NCBI RefSeq assembly: GCF_030062155.1
Contig: NZ_CP118269.1
Location: 3,038,001 to 3,102,000, forward strand
Direction: 5' to 3'
Length of the DNA: 64,000 nt
Source: Pantoea sp. Lij88
GTDB lineage: Bacteria > Pseudomonadota > Gammaproteobacteria > Enterobacterales > Enterobacteriaceae
Below are positions 50,310 through 59,343 of the stretch, in pieces. Position 1 is the first letter of the stretch. Every line of letters starts with the position of its first letter. The position numbers were made by a program, and so were the translations under genes. The notes below the pieces were generated by a model. That model saw nothing but the letters and a program-made list of their open reading frames with translations, was not told the DNA's origin and did no database searches.

Positions 50310-51373
50310 CTGGCGAGACCTTCCTGACGCCACTGGCGCGGACTGATGCCAAACCAGCGGCGAAACGCGCGTGAGAACGCGCTGACTTCGGAGTAGCCCA
50401 GCAGCAGCGCCATCTCTGAAATCGGCAGCTGCTTCTGCTGCAGATAGTGTGTCGCCATTTCGCAGCGCACCTGATCCACCAGCGCGGTAAAGCTGCTGCC
50501 CTCTTCGCGCAGCCGTCGCTGCAGTGACCAGCTCGACAGCCCGAGTTTATCGGCCACTTCTTCCAGCACCGGCTCACCCTGCATCAGCGATAAATTAACC
50601 TGAGAACGTGCCTGCTCGATCATGCTCTGCTGAGACGTCCCGCGGTTGAGCCGCCGGATCGCATCCTGCATCACCATCAACAGGATCGGATCGCTCTCCG
50701 GCATCGCACGCAGCAGATCGCGTTTCGGGATCACCAGCGAATTAAACGGCTGATCGAACCAGACCGGCGCATCAAACACTTTGCAGTGATCGTGCCACTG
50801 GCCGGGACGCGGATGTTCAAAATGGACTTCGCGCGGTGCCCAGTGCCTGCCCGCCACATGGCGGATCAGATTCATAAACATCCCCAGCGTCAGCTCGGCA
50901 TCCTGACGGCGCGACAGGATCGCGCCGTGCCGCACCTGATAGTCGAGCCGCCAGCACTCTCCCTTATCCACCAGCCGGGTTAAGGTGTCGTGCTGATGCC
51001 ATGGAAAGGCATTGACCACATTGTGCAACGCCTGTTCCAGCGTGTCGGAGCACAAGCCGATGTAGCCGATCAGGCCTAATGACTGCGGTTTAAACTGCCT
51101 GCCGTAGTGCAAACCGAAGTTATCAAAACCGGAGTGACGCGCCGCCTCTTCCAGCACCCGACAGTAGTTAACCAGACCCAGGCTCAGCGTCGGGCTGGCC
51201 AGGCGTTCCGGATCGATGCCGCTGATGCCGAAGATGCGATCAACATCGCCACCCTGGGTATGGATAAAGTCGCTCAGGCCGGTCGCCGCCGCCGCCAGCA
51301 CGCCGTGATTGCCTGCCCCCGCCGCTGCCGAGCAGGCCGCAAACGCATCAGGCTTTATCAGTGTCGGATTCAT
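50306..51373 (-). CDS. AraC-family transcriptional regulator
   Basis: This is a predicted DNA-binding regulator, 355 aa. The N-terminal ligand-sensing part (about 30-220) resembles the arabinose-operon-regulator domain of OruR-like proteins. The C-terminal domain (about 255-350) carries two HTH motifs, including VLEEVADKLGLSSWSLQRRL and the signature ALLLGYSEVSAFSRAFRRWFG. GAGGCG precedes the ATG. It lies downstream of the kinase gene on the same strand across a 162-bp GC-rich gap. It may control the kinase and permease genes; that is inference. Confidence 0.88.
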   Translation of the reverse strand: MNPTLIKPDAFAACSAAAGAGNHGVLAAAATGLSDFIHTQGGDVDRIFGISGIDPERLASPTLSLGLVNYCRVLEEAARHSGFDNFGLHYGRQFKPQSLGLIGYIGLCSDTLEQALHNVVNAFPWHQHDTLTRLVDKGECWRLDYQVRHGAILSRRQDAELTLGMFMNLIRHVAGRHWAPREVHFEHPRPGQWHDHCKVFDAPVWFDQPFNSLVIPKRDLLRAMPESDPILLMVMQDAIRRLNRGTSQQSMIEQARSQVNLSLMQGEPVLEEVADKLGLSSWSLQRRLREEGSSFTALVDQVRCEMATHYLQQKQLPISEMALLLGYSEVSAFSRAFRRWFGISPRQWRQEGLAS

Positions 51374-51535
51374 GGTCGCCTCAGTCAGAATTCGGGTGGA
51401 TCACCCGTCCCTGAGATCAGAGCAAATTCCATACCAGGTCCCGGATGCCCGCCGCGCCGCCTGCGGGCGGGCCAGAATGCGCGCGGGCATCGGATCCGGC
51501 ACTGCGGCGGCGCAGTGACGCCCGCCGCTGGTGCA
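51374..51535. other. GC-rich gap with small hairpins
   Basis: This 162-bp gap between the kinase and AraC genes is very GC-rich. It contains CACTGC/GCAGTG around 51497-51514 and an interrupted CCGCC/GGCGG repeat at 51449-51471. These may be transcript-stabilising hairpins. I see no gene. Confidence 0.4.
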
Positions 51536-52540
51536 TCAGACGCCGACCGGCAGCTGCTGACCTTCCAGATAACGGCGACAGAGACGGACCGAGTGGCTGG
51601 CCCACTCCGGACCGAGGCTGTGCGCCATTTCAGTTTCGGCATGCGATCCCACCCATGCGGTGAGCTGGATGCGCCGCTGGATCAGCAGCGCGGGCAGCAT
51701 GGCCATCTCCGCATCGCTGATATGTGCCACCTTTTCATAACCGCGGATCCAGTGATCGATCCACTCTGGCGCGCGTGGATGATGCTCAACAAAACTGATC
51801 GCCGCCGCCAGATCGTGCAGATACCAGCCAAGCCCGCAGTCATCAAAGTCGATCACCCGCGTTTCGCCCTTGTGCAGCAGCAGATTGGTCAGCCGCAGAT
51901 CGGCGTGGATCAGGCCATAGCGATCCGATCCCTTGCCAAACTGCGCCATCGCCGCACCGACCTGGCTTATCGCCTGCTCCACCACGCCGTGATCGGCGGG
52001 GTTCAGATTCGGCGCGTCCTGCCAGCGTCCCCAGTGACTCTCACTACTGGTCATGGTGTGGTGATCCCAGATAATCCGCTGAAAACCCGCAGGTGCCTGC
52101 CACTGTTTACTGTGCTGATGCAGCCGCGCGGTAATCTGGCCCAGCTGCTGAAAAGCGCGGGGATCGACGTCGGTGGTAGGCATCTCCCCCTCGATCCAGT
52201 GAAACAGCACCACGTAGCGTTCACCGCCATCCGGCAGCCGCAGCGTCAGCACGGTTTCGCCCGTTTTGTCCGGCACCGCTTCCGGCACCATAATGCCGGT
52301 TTCGCGCAGCGCGTCGAGCCACAGCAGTTCGCTGACGATGTCCGCTTTTTGATGGTAATCGCCGCGATGCAGCCGCAGCGCATAACGCCGTCCTGCCGCC
52401 TGCAGCAGGAACGTGGCGTTCTCTGATCGGCACAGCAGGCTGAGCTGTCCCTGCAGGGCGGCGGGATAACTGGCCAGCGCCTGCTGCGCCATCAGGGTGA
52501 GTTGGGAATCAGTCAGGTTGTCATATTGTTTAGCGCTCAT
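51536..52540 (-). CDS. APH/homoserine-kinase-like phosphotransferase
   Basis: This small-molecule kinase of the protein-kinase-like APH fold is 334 aa, cytoplasmic. The nucleotide-binding N-lobe (about 35-60) is followed by the catalytic loop IHADLRLTN (His212, Asp214, Asn219) and the metal-binding Asp in VIDFDDCG (Asp231). It is closest in style to the SrkA/RdoA and homoserine-kinase groups, but without the usual neighbours of those. A divergent ethanolamine-type permease and a nearby AraC regulator suggest an amino-alcohol substrate; this is a hypothesis. Confidence 0.8.
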   Translation of the reverse strand: MSAKQYDNLTDSQLTLMAQQALASYPAALQGQLSLLCRSENATFLLQAAGRRYALRLHRGDYHQKADIVSELLWLDALRETGIMVPEAVPDKTGETVLTLRLPDGGERYVVLFHWIEGEMPTTDVDPRAFQQLGQITARLHQHSKQWQAPAGFQRIIWDHHTMTSSESHWGRWQDAPNLNPADHGVVEQAISQVGAAMAQFGKGSDRYGLIHADLRLTNLLLHKGETRVIDFDDCGLGWYLHDLAAAISFVEHHPRAPEWIDHWIRGYEKVAHISDAEMAMLPALLIQRRIQLTAWVGSHAETEMAHSLGPEWASHSVRLCRRYLEGQQLPVGV

Positions 52541-52788
52541 CAGTCCGGCTCCTTTTCACTTGCGTTATCTCAGCATGCGTTGCCGGAAGGTGAGCTGCTT
52601 GACTTCAGAAGAGACAAAGTTGACCGCAGCGTGCATCCGGCCCGGTTGTTGCCTGTGAGTTGACCCTGGAGGACAGAAGTCACTGCGCCCGCGTCAAGTC
52701 GCGGCGCGTCAGGCAACGGCATTATCCCCTTACTTTAGTAGTAATGGCGGTGTAACGCCGCGTGACCAACAACGACGGGGATAACAGT
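52541..52788. promoter_or_regulatory. Divergent control region between kinase and permease genes
   Basis: This 248-bp region separates the divergent kinase and permease genes and should hold both promoters and any AraC-protein site. It includes the palindrome-like GTAACGCCGCG-type stretch near 52752 and an extended GC-rich part. I could not define clear -35/-10 boxes. Confidence 0.4.
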
Positions 52789-54153
52789 ATGACAAACAGA
52801 CTCAAGCCCACTCTGGGCACCCTGCATCTGTGGGGGATTGCGGTTGGCCTGGTCATCTCAGGCGAATACTTTGGCTGGAGTTACGGCTGGGCTGTGGCGG
52901 GCACGCTGGGATTTCTGGTGACGACCGCGCTGATCGCCACCCTCTACACCTGCTTTATCTTTAGCTTCACCGAGCTGACCACCGCGATCCCCCATGCGGG
53001 CGGGCCGTTTGCCTATAGTCGTCGCGCCTTTGGCGAAACCGGCGGACTGATTGCCGGTCTGGCGACGCTGATTGAGTTTGTCTTTGCGCCCCCGGCGATC
53101 GCCATGGCGATCGGGGCTTATCTTAATGTGCAGTATCCCGCGCTCAACCCGAAAACCGCGGCGGTCGGGGCTTACCTGGTGTTTATGACGCTGAATATTC
53201 TCGGCGTAAAACTGGCGGCGATGTTCGAACTGGTTGTCACCGTGCTGGCCGTTATTGAACTGCTGGTGTTTATGGGCGTGGTCTCACCCGGCTTCAGCCT
53301 GGCAAACTTTGCGGCGCACGGCTGGGCAGGCAGCGACAGCTTCGGACTGCCCGCCTTCTCCGGCATTTTCGCCGCCATTCCTTTCGCCATCTGGTTTTTC
53401 CTGGCCATTGAAGGCGCCGCGATGGCGGCCGAAGAGGCAAAAGATCCGACCCGGACCATTCCCCGCGCCTATATCAGCGGGATCCTGACGCTGGTGGTGC
53501 TGGCGATTGGCGTGATGCTGATGGCTGGCGGCGCGGGCGACTGGCGCAAACTCGCCGACATTAACGATCCATTGCCGCAGGCGATGAAAATGATCGTCGG
53601 TGAACACTCTAACTGGATGCATATGCTGGTGTGGATTGGTCTGTTTGGCCTGATTGCCAGCTTCCATGGCATCATTCTCGGCTATTCACGGCAGTTTTTT
53701 GCCCTGGCACGCGCGGGCTACCTGCCACCTTCTCTGGCAAAACTGTCACGCTTCCAGACCCCGCATCGGGCGATTATTCTGGGCGGCCTGCTGGGTATCG
53801 CAGCGATTTACAGCGATGGCGTGATTAATCTGCAGGGAATGACGCTGACGGCGGCGATGATCACCATGGCGGTCTTCGGCGCGATTGTGATGTACATCAT
53901 GAGTATGCTGAGCCTGTTTAAACTGCGCCGCAGCGCGCCGGACATGCCCCGCAGTTTCCGCGCGCCGGGTTATCCGATTGTTCCGGGTATCGCCCTGCTG
54001 CTGTCGGTAATCTGTCTGCTGGCGATGCTGTGGTTCAACCCGGTGATTGGCGCGCTGTTCTTCGCCATTATGCTGGTCGGCTATATCTACTTCCTCGCCA
54101 CCAAAGCGCAGCGCGACCGTGCACCACAGGACACGATGCTGGTCGGCGAATAA
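52789..54153 (+). CDS. Ethanolamine-type permease (APC superfamily)
   Basis: This inner-membrane amino-acid/polyamine/amino-alcohol permease is 454 aa with 12 transmembrane segments. The start was set at the ATG giving MTNRLKPTLGTLHLWG, with GGGGAT upstream; an in-frame GTG 27 nt earlier is weaker. The pattern LGTLHLWGIAVGLVISGEYFGWSYGW, then SFTELTTAIPHAGGPFAYSRRAFG and EGAAMAAEEAKDPTRTIPRAYI, fits the ethanolamine permease (Eat) family as I know it. It is divergent from an APH-type kinase. A hairpin (54191-54211) follows. Confidence 0.82.
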   Translation: MTNRLKPTLGTLHLWGIAVGLVISGEYFGWSYGWAVAGTLGFLVTTALIATLYTCFIFSFTELTTAIPHAGGPFAYSRRAFGETGGLIAGLATLIEFVFAPPAIAMAIGAYLNVQYPALNPKTAAVGAYLVFMTLNILGVKLAAMFELVVTVLAVIELLVFMGVVSPGFSLANFAAHGWAGSDSFGLPAFSGIFAAIPFAIWFFLAIEGAAMAAEEAKDPTRTIPRAYISGILTLVVLAIGVMLMAGGAGDWRKLADINDPLPQAMKMIVGEHSNWMHMLVWIGLFGLIASFHGIILGYSRQFFALARAGYLPPSLAKLSRFQTPHRAIILGGLLGIAAIYSDGVINLQGMTLTAAMITMAVFGAIVMYIMSMLSLFKLRRSAPDMPRSFRAPGYPIVPGIALLLSVICLLAMLWFNPVIGALFFAIMLVGYIYFLATKAQRDRAPQDTMLVGE

Positions 54154-54190
54154 ACGTGGCGCGGCAGCATGCTGCGTCGTGGGTTAAATC

Positions 54191-54211
54191 AGCGCCTGAA
54201 ACCCAGGCGCT
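54191..54211 (+). terminator. Hairpin after the permease gene
   Basis: AGCGCCTG/CAGGCGCT with a 5-nt loop lies 37 bp past the permease stop and before mak, which is read the other way. It has only a short TT tail. Confidence 0.5.
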
Positions 54212-54237
54212 TAACCGTCAGCGGATGTGCGGGACAC

Positions 54238-55149
54238 TCAGCCGTTAAGCGGCCAGAGCCACGCCGCACCACGCACGCCACTGGAGTCGCCATGCTGCGC
54301 CTTCAGCACCGGCGTTTCACACTCCCCGCCAAATACCCACTTCTTCATCAGCACCGGCACGGTCTGATAGAGACGATCCACATTGCTCATCCCGCCGCCC
54401 AGCACGATCACATCGGGATCGATCAGGTTCACGACCTGCGCCAGCGATTTTGCCAGCCGCAGCTCATAGCGACTCATCGCCAGTTCGGCGATCGGATCCT
54501 GCTGCGCCAGCAGCGAGACGATCTCCGCGCCCTTGCGATGCACGCCGCTCAGCCGCTGATAGTCGATACCAAAACCGGTGCCTGAAACAAAAGTCTCGAT
54601 GCAGCCCTGCTGCCCGCAATAACAGGGCACTTCCTGGCGGTAGCGCAGCTCATCTTCATCCATCCACGGCAGCGGATTGTGGCCCCACTCACCGGCATTA
54701 CCGTTGCCACCGATGCGCGACTCACCGTTAATTGCCACACCCGCACCGGATCCGGTGCCAATGATCACGGCAAACACCAGCGACTGTCCGGCACCGGCTC
54801 CATCGACCGCTTCCGACACCGCCAGGCAGTTAGCGTCGTTGGCAATGCGCACTTCACGATTCAGCGCCTGAGCCAGATCTTTATCCAGCGGCTGGCCGTT
54901 AAGCCAGGTGGAGTTCGCATTCTTAACCCGCTTACTGAAAGGCGAAAGCGAGCCGGGAATGCCCAGGCCGACCGTGCCGGTCTCGCCGGTTTTCTGCTCC
55001 GCCAGTGTGACCAGATCGACAATCGCCTGTACCGTTGCCTGATAGTCATCACGCGGGGTATTCACCCGGTGGCGGAACAGCTCCTGTCCCTTATCTGACA
55101 ATGCGATCACTTCTGTCTTGGTGCCACCCAGATCTATGCCTATGCGCAA
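54238..55149 (-). CDS. mak: Fructokinase (Mak), ROK family
   Basis: Mak phosphorylates fructose (and mannose) to the 6-phosphate. It is 303 aa. The ROK features are the N-terminal [17 protein letters not shown], the catalytic [11 protein letters not shown] (Asp of the DAN motif), [11 protein letters not shown], and the zinc motif [17 protein letters not shown]. It lies next to rdgC, divergently read, as in E. coli. The E. coli neighbour araJ is not present here. Confidence 0.95.
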   Translation of the reverse strand: MRIGIDLGGTKTEVIALSDKGQELFRHRVNTPRDDYQATVQAIVDLVTLAEQKTGETGTVGLGIPGSLSPFSKRVKNANSTWLNGQPLDKDLAQALNREVRIANDANCLAVSEAVDGAGAGQSLVFAVIIGTGSGAGVAINGESRIGGNGNAGEWGHNPLPWMDEDELRYRQEVPCYCGQQGCIETFVSGTGFGIDYQRLSGVHRKGAEIVSLLAQQDPIAELAMSRYELRLAKSLAQVVNLIDPDVIVLGGGMSNVDRLYQTVPVLMKKWVFGGECETPVLKAQHGDSSGVRGAAWLWPLNG

Positions 55150-55295
55150 GGTTACTTCCTCGTTATTCGTTCAGGTGAGAGATACAGTAGAAGGCGGCTG
55201 CCTTAAAGGCAATGAAACCACTCCGATGTTTCGCTATCATGCGCGCTGACTCTCGCAGACTTGTGCGCCCGATCGCGCCACGGTAAGGAATCCCG

Positions 55296-56207
55296 ATGTT
55301 GTGGTTTAAAAATATGATGGTTTATCGTCTGAATCGTGACATTCCGCTGTCCGCAGATGAGATGGAAAAACAGCTCGACGCCTTCACTTTTTCACCGTGT
55401 GGCAGTCAGGATATGAGCAAGACCGGCTGGGTCTCGCCGATGGGTAACCGCAGCGACGCGCTGACCCACGAGAACAAAGGCCAGATTGTGATTTGCGCCC
55501 GCAAAGAAGAGAAAATTCTGCCTTCGCCGGTCGTAAAACAGGCGCTGGAAGCAAAAATCGACAAGCTGGAATCTGAGCAGAGCCGCAAGCTCAAAAAGAC
55601 CGAAAAAGATTCGCTGAAAGATGAAGTACTGCATAGCCTGCTGCCGCGCGCCTTCAGCCGTTTCAGCCAGACCTACCTCTGGATCGACACGGTCAACAAC
55701 CTGATTATGGTGGACTGTGCCAGCGCGAAAAAAGCGGAAGATACCCTGGCGCTGCTGCGCAAAAGCCTGGGTTCACTGCCGGTGGTACCGCTGACGCTGG
55801 AAAATCCGATTGAACTGACGCTGACCCAATGGGTACGTTCAGGCGACCTCCCAGCCGGGTTTGCGCTGATGGATGAAGCGGAGCTGAAAGCCCTGCTGGA
55901 AGATGGCGGCGTCATCCGCTGCAAGAAGCAGGATCTGGTGTGCGATGAGATCGCCAACCATATCGAAGCCGGCAAGGTAGTGACTAAACTGGCACTCGAC
56001 TGGCAGGAGCGTATTCAGTTCGTGCTGGCCGATGACGGTTCAGTGAAGCGTCTGAAGTTCAGCGACACCCTGCGCGACCAGAACGACGATATCGACCGTG
56101 AAGATTTTGCGCAGCGCTTCGATGCGGACTTTATTCTGATGACCAGCGAACTGGCGGCACTCACCAGTAATCTGGTGGAAGCGCTAGGCGGCGAAGCCCA
56201 GCGTTAA
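55296..56207 (+). CDS. rdgC: RdgC, recombination-associated DNA-binding protein
   Basis: RdgC forms a ring-shaped dimer around DNA and limits RecA-mediated recombination. It is 303 aa, the E. coli length. [27 protein letters not shown] is the conserved N-terminus. Lys-rich helices near 95-120 ([29 protein letters not shown]) and the C-terminal [21 protein letters not shown] also match. It is divergent from mak and ends at a bidirectional terminator. Confidence 0.97.
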   Translation: MLWFKNMMVYRLNRDIPLSADEMEKQLDAFTFSPCGSQDMSKTGWVSPMGNRSDALTHENKGQIVICARKEEKILPSPVVKQALEAKIDKLESEQSRKLKKTEKDSLKDEVLHSLLPRAFSRFSQTYLWIDTVNNLIMVDCASAKKAEDTLALLRKSLGSLPVVPLTLENPIELTLTQWVRSGDLPAGFALMDEAELKALLEDGGVIRCKKQDLVCDEIANHIEAGKVVTKLALDWQERIQFVLADDGSVKRLKFSDTLRDQNDDIDREDFAQRFDADFILMTSELAALTSNLVEALGGEAQR

Positions 56208-56248
56208 TTCAACAGGCAAAGTGCCTGAAAAAACGGTTTTTTGCCCAT

Positions 56249-56277
56249 AAAAAGGGCCGCTTAGCGGCCCTTTTTTT
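56249..56277. terminator. Bidirectional terminator between rdgC and ppnP
   Basis: AAAGGGCCGC/GCGGCCCTTT with a short loop has an A-run on one side and a T-run on the other. It separates convergent rdgC and ppnP. Confidence 0.93.
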
Positions 56278-56572
56278 AATCTTTATCTTTCAGGTAGCGG
56301 CAGAGATAGGAACTTGGCTCGCCAACCTGCAGATGAAATTCGCTGTGACCCGGCACGTTAAACACCGATCCCGCTTCAAACCATTTCCACTCGGTCTCAC
56401 CCGGCAGTAACACCTTAAGCGAACCGCTGACGACGGTCATCTCTTCCGGCTGGCCGGTTCCAAATGTGTATTCACCTTCTGACATCACGCCAACGCTGGC
56501 ACGACCGGTGCTCGCACTGTCAAAACCGATAGATTTAACTTTTCCGTCAAAATACTCACTAACGTTGAGCAT
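56276..56572 (-). CDS. ppnP: Pyrimidine/purine nucleoside phosphorylase PpnP
   Basis: PpnP (YaiE) is a cupin that phosphorolyses a broad set of nucleosides. The start was set at the ATG giving [17 protein letters not shown] (98 aa); six upstream codons are not conserved. The cupin core [15 protein letters not shown] and [26 protein letters not shown] is intact. In E. coli the order is rdgC-ppnP-aroM-yaiA-aroL; aroM is missing here. Confidence 0.96.
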   Translation of the reverse strand: MLNVSEYFDGKVKSIGFDSASTGRASVGVMSEGEYTFGTGQPEEMTVVSGSLKVLLPGETEWKWFEAGSVFNVPGHSEFHLQVGEPSSYLCRYLKDKD

Positions 56573-56845
56573 AATAGTTCTCCAGAGCACATGTTGTGTG
56601 TCTGGCAGTGTAGAAGGGAACCCGCTGATCTGTCACGCGAAATGATGGTCGTTTGTGATCTCTTCCGGGGGAGAGGTCAGACGCGCAGGGAGCGCGCACT
56701 CAGCTGTCGGTTCTGGCAGCGTTGTTTTGATTCGGCAAGGGGGAGGTCGGAGGTGAAGGCGTGATGGGCATAACTCGGGCAACTGACTGACAGACGGCGA
56801 AATGACGCTGAATATCAGGCTGGCCTCCCTGCCAGCCGCAATGCT

Positions 56846-57037
56846 TTACTCTTTTTCGACGTCTTCGTAGCGCTCTTTAGCATCGCGCGCTTCTTCTTCC
56901 GTCTCGTGCTCACTGATTAATGAATTTGGTTTGGGATGATCAGCACGCAGTTCGTAAGAGGTTACTTTATTACCTTCAGGGCCCTTTTCGACAGGCACAA
57001 CTTTGGCTTCACGTGGGTACGGTGGTCTGCTCGGCAT
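56846..57037 (-). CDS. yaiA: YaiA family protein
   Basis: This is a 63-aa protein of unknown function, the conserved neighbour of aroL. It reads [21 protein letters not shown], then [38 protein letters not shown], which is very like E. coli YaiA. It is hydrophilic, with no signal peptide. It lies 110 bp downstream of aroL on the same strand and may share its transcript, as in E. coli aroL-yaiA-aroM. Confidence 0.9.
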   Translation of the reverse strand: MPSRPPYPREAKVVPVEKGPEGNKVTSYELRADHPKPNSLISEHETEEEARDAKERYEDVEKE

Positions 57038-57148
57038 ACTGTGTCCCTCTTATCTGAATAACAATCCACAGGACAGGCTGCTGCCTGTCATAGGATCAGT
57101 ATAGACAATGACATCTGAAGCGGGATCAAAGCGGGAAAAATCCGAGGG

Positions 57149-57673
57149 TTAGCTGGCGCGGGCCAGAGAGAGGGACAGCAGAATCTCTTCCACCACACAC
57201 TCCGGTGCCTGCATGGCATTCACCTGATGATGGGCCGCCGCCTGGTAAAGGTGTGCGCGTTCACGCAGCACATCACTCATCTCGTCGGCAATCGGACGTC
57301 CGGTTAAGGTCGGACGCTGAGCCGCTTCCGGCTCACTTTCCAGTCGCTCTGCCAGCACTTCGGGTGACGCGCTGAGCCAGATCACCTGACCCTGCTCCTG
57401 CATAAAGCGGCAGTTCTCTTCAGCCAGGATCATGCCACCGCCCGTCGCAATGACCGTCCGGGGAGCCGTCACCGCTTTCAGCGATTCCGTTTCACGGGCG
57501 CGGAAACCTTCCCAGCCTTCCGCCTCGACAATCTCCGTCACGCTGCGTTGCGTGCTGAGTTGCAGATGGTGATCGGTATCCGTAAAGGCGTAGCCCAGCG
57601 CCTGCGATAACGCCTCGCCGACCGTGGTTTTGCCGCAACCGCGAGCGCCAATCAAAAAGATGGGTAGTGACAT
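57149..57673 (-). CDS. aroL: Shikimate kinase AroL (type II)
   Basis: AroL phosphorylates shikimate for chorismate synthesis. It is 174 aa, the E. coli length. The P-loop is GARGCGKTTVGEAL (about 8-21). TDHHLQLSTQRSV, EGWEGFRARETESLK and VIATGGGMILAEENC are the shikimate- and nucleotide-binding motifs. The LID segment with RPTLTGRPI follows. Expression is classically TyrR- and TrpR-controlled in E. coli; here I could not identify a clear TyrR box. Confidence 0.97.
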   Translation of the reverse strand: MSLPIFLIGARGCGKTTVGEALSQALGYAFTDTDHHLQLSTQRSVTEIVEAEGWEGFRARETESLKAVTAPRTVIATGGGMILAEENCRFMQEQGQVIWLSASPEVLAERLESEPEAAQRPTLTGRPIADEMSDVLRERAHLYQAAAHHQVNAMQAPECVVEEILLSLSLARAS

Positions 57674-57988
57674 CAGGGCCGTTCCTCCGCCTGACCGCGC
57701 GATGCGGCTGCATGGTTAGCTGATTAATGCGACGCATAATAACTGGAAATTATTATGGCCTCCACCTGTCAGGCATGATTTACGCATTTTCCTCACCTGA
57801 ACAGCGATAATCTCTCTATTTTCAAGGGGAAATGCATGCACGTTTTGTGCATCAGGCGGGTAACCGGGCGCTAAAAAACGCATAAAACGGCGGCTAAAAT
57901 GGGCTGGCAATATTTGCTTACCGCCCGGATTTTACTTTTCGTGTTGACGCCCCCATATACTGATAACCATCGCCACAGGAGAGTCATC
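57674..57988. promoter_or_regulatory. Divergent region between aroL and the DUF2076 gene
   Basis: This 315-bp non-coding region holds two perfect inverted repeats. CATAATAA-CTGGAAA-TTATTATG (57735-57757) is about 62 bp from the aroL start. ATGCAC-GTTTT-GTGCAT (57836-57852) lies nearer the middle. Both look like dimeric regulator sites. Neither matches the TyrR consensus (TGTAAA-N6-TTTACA). Confidence 0.5.
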
Positions 57989-58723
57989 ATGCAACGCGAA
58001 GAACAACAACTGATTGAAGGGCTGTTCAGCCGTCTGAAACAGGCCGAAAGCCAGACCGTGGCACGCGATGCCGCTGCCGAACAATTGATTAACCAGCATC
58101 TTCAGGCGCAGCCAGGCGCGCCTTACTACATGGCGCAGGCGATCCTGATTCAGGAAGCGGCGCTGAAAAAACTCAATGAGAAAGTGTCAGCACTGGAAAG
58201 CCAGGTGGCACAGTTGCAGCAGCAACAGCAGCAGCCTGCACAGAGCAGCGGCGGCTTCCTGTCGGGACTGTTTGGCAGCGGTTCGCGTCAGCAGCCGCCC
58301 GTTCAACAGCAGCAGCAACAACAGCAACAGTCGCCGTGGAACAGTGCGCCGCAGCAACCGGCACAGCAGCAGTATGCCCCTGCCCAGGCACCCGCGCCAC
58401 GTGGCACCGGTTTCCTTGGCGGCGCACTGCAGACTGCCGTGGGCGTAGCGGGGGGTGTCGTGATGGCCGACATGCTGACCAGCATGTTCCATCATTCACA
58501 GCCGGAAGAGATTGTGAATATCATCAATGAGCCGCCGCTGCCGGAGGTGAATGATAATCTCAACACCTTTAACGGTGGCGATGACAATGCCGATAACTTC
58601 AACGGCGGTAACGACAGCGCTTTCCTCGACCAGAACACGGGCTGGGACAGCAATTATGCCGACAACAGCGATCTCAACGATTTTGGCGGCAACGATTTCG
58701 ACGACGACGACAGCTTCGTTTAA
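57989..58723 (+). CDS. DUF2076 domain protein with low-complexity tracts
   Basis: This protein of unknown function is 244 aa. The start was set at the ATG giving [20 protein letters not shown], with AGGAGAG 8 nt upstream; an earlier start is not conserved. An N-terminal helical DUF2076 core (1-80) includes a coiled coil [12 protein letters not shown]. Gln/Pro-rich linkers with a nine-Gln run follow. Next is a Gly-rich hydrophobic stretch [22 protein letters not shown] (about 145-166), then an Asn/Asp-rich acidic tail. It has no signal peptide. It is convergent with yaiI and overlaps it by 4 bp. Confidence 0.8.
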   Translation: MQREEQQLIEGLFSRLKQAESQTVARDAAAEQLINQHLQAQPGAPYYMAQAILIQEAALKKLNEKVSALESQVAQLQQQQQQPAQSSGGFLSGLFGSGSRQQPPVQQQQQQQQQSPWNSAPQQPAQQQYAPAQAPAPRGTGFLGGALQTAVGVAGGVVMADMLTSMFHHSQPEEIVNIINEPPLPEVNDNLNTFNGGDDNADNFNGGNDSAFLDQNTGWDSNYADNSDLNDFGGNDFDDDDSFV

Positions 58724-59178
58724 GTTGAGCGTTTCTGCTGGGTGAGCCAGCTATCCAGTTCATTCGCAAACTGCTGGCGGTCACGCGGACTCATCGTCGC
58801 GGGGCCGCCGGTCTGCACGCCGCTTGACCGCAGCGTATCCATAAAATCACGCATCGTCAGGCGTTCACGAATCGTCGCCGGTGAGTAACGCTCGCCGCGC
58901 GGATTCAGCGCCGCCGCTCCCTTCTCAATCACCTCAGCCGCCAGCGGAATATCGGCGGTGATCACCAGATCGCCGGGCTGACAACGTCTGACGATCTCAT
59001 TGTCCGCCACATCAAAGCCAGCAGGCACCTGCAGCGTGCGCAGATAAGGCGATGGCGGCACACGCAAAAACTGGTTCGCTACAAAAGTGACCGTGGTCGC
59101 GGTACGGTCCGCCGCACGGTAGAGCACCTCTTTGATCACATTCGGACAGGCATCGGCATCGACCCAGATAAACATCAT
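58720..59178 (-). CDS. yaiI: YaiI, UPF0178 family protein
   Basis: This conserved protein has a likely PIN-like nuclease-type fold and unknown function; 152 aa. [22 protein letters not shown] is the diagnostic N-terminus. [20 protein letters not shown] and [17 protein letters not shown] are also conserved. Two adjacent ATGs begin the frame; the second, with AAGGA 6 nt before it, is about as likely. It lies before proC on the other strand, as in E. coli. Confidence 0.93.
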   Translation of the reverse strand: MMFIWVDADACPNVIKEVLYRAADRTATTVTFVANQFLRVPPSPYLRTLQVPAGFDVADNEIVRRCQPGDLVITADIPLAAEVIEKGAAALNPRGERYSPATIRERLTMRDFMDTLRSSGVQTGGPATMSPRDRQQFANELDSWLTQQKRST

Positions 59179-59343
59179 GATTCCTTACAGTCAGAGAAGC
59201 CTGAGATCTTGCCGGGTTCCTCTTAAATGGCAAATTTTATTTGCGGCACGCTTTCCAGCGTACTTGCAGCTGACTTGTTATTCGGGCTGGCTGAAGTAAG
59301 CTAGCTCACTGAGAAAAACGAATAATGTCCTAAGGAGATGGCG

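Noticed and set aside
57760..57800. TyrR-box candidate upstream of aroL (GTAAATC on the minus strand)
   Set aside because: Only half of the TGTAAA-N6-TTTACA pattern is present.
57716..57910. A 64-codon minus-strand frame upstream of aroL
   Set aside because: It covers the palindromic divergent promoter region, lacks a domain and a good ribosome-binding site.
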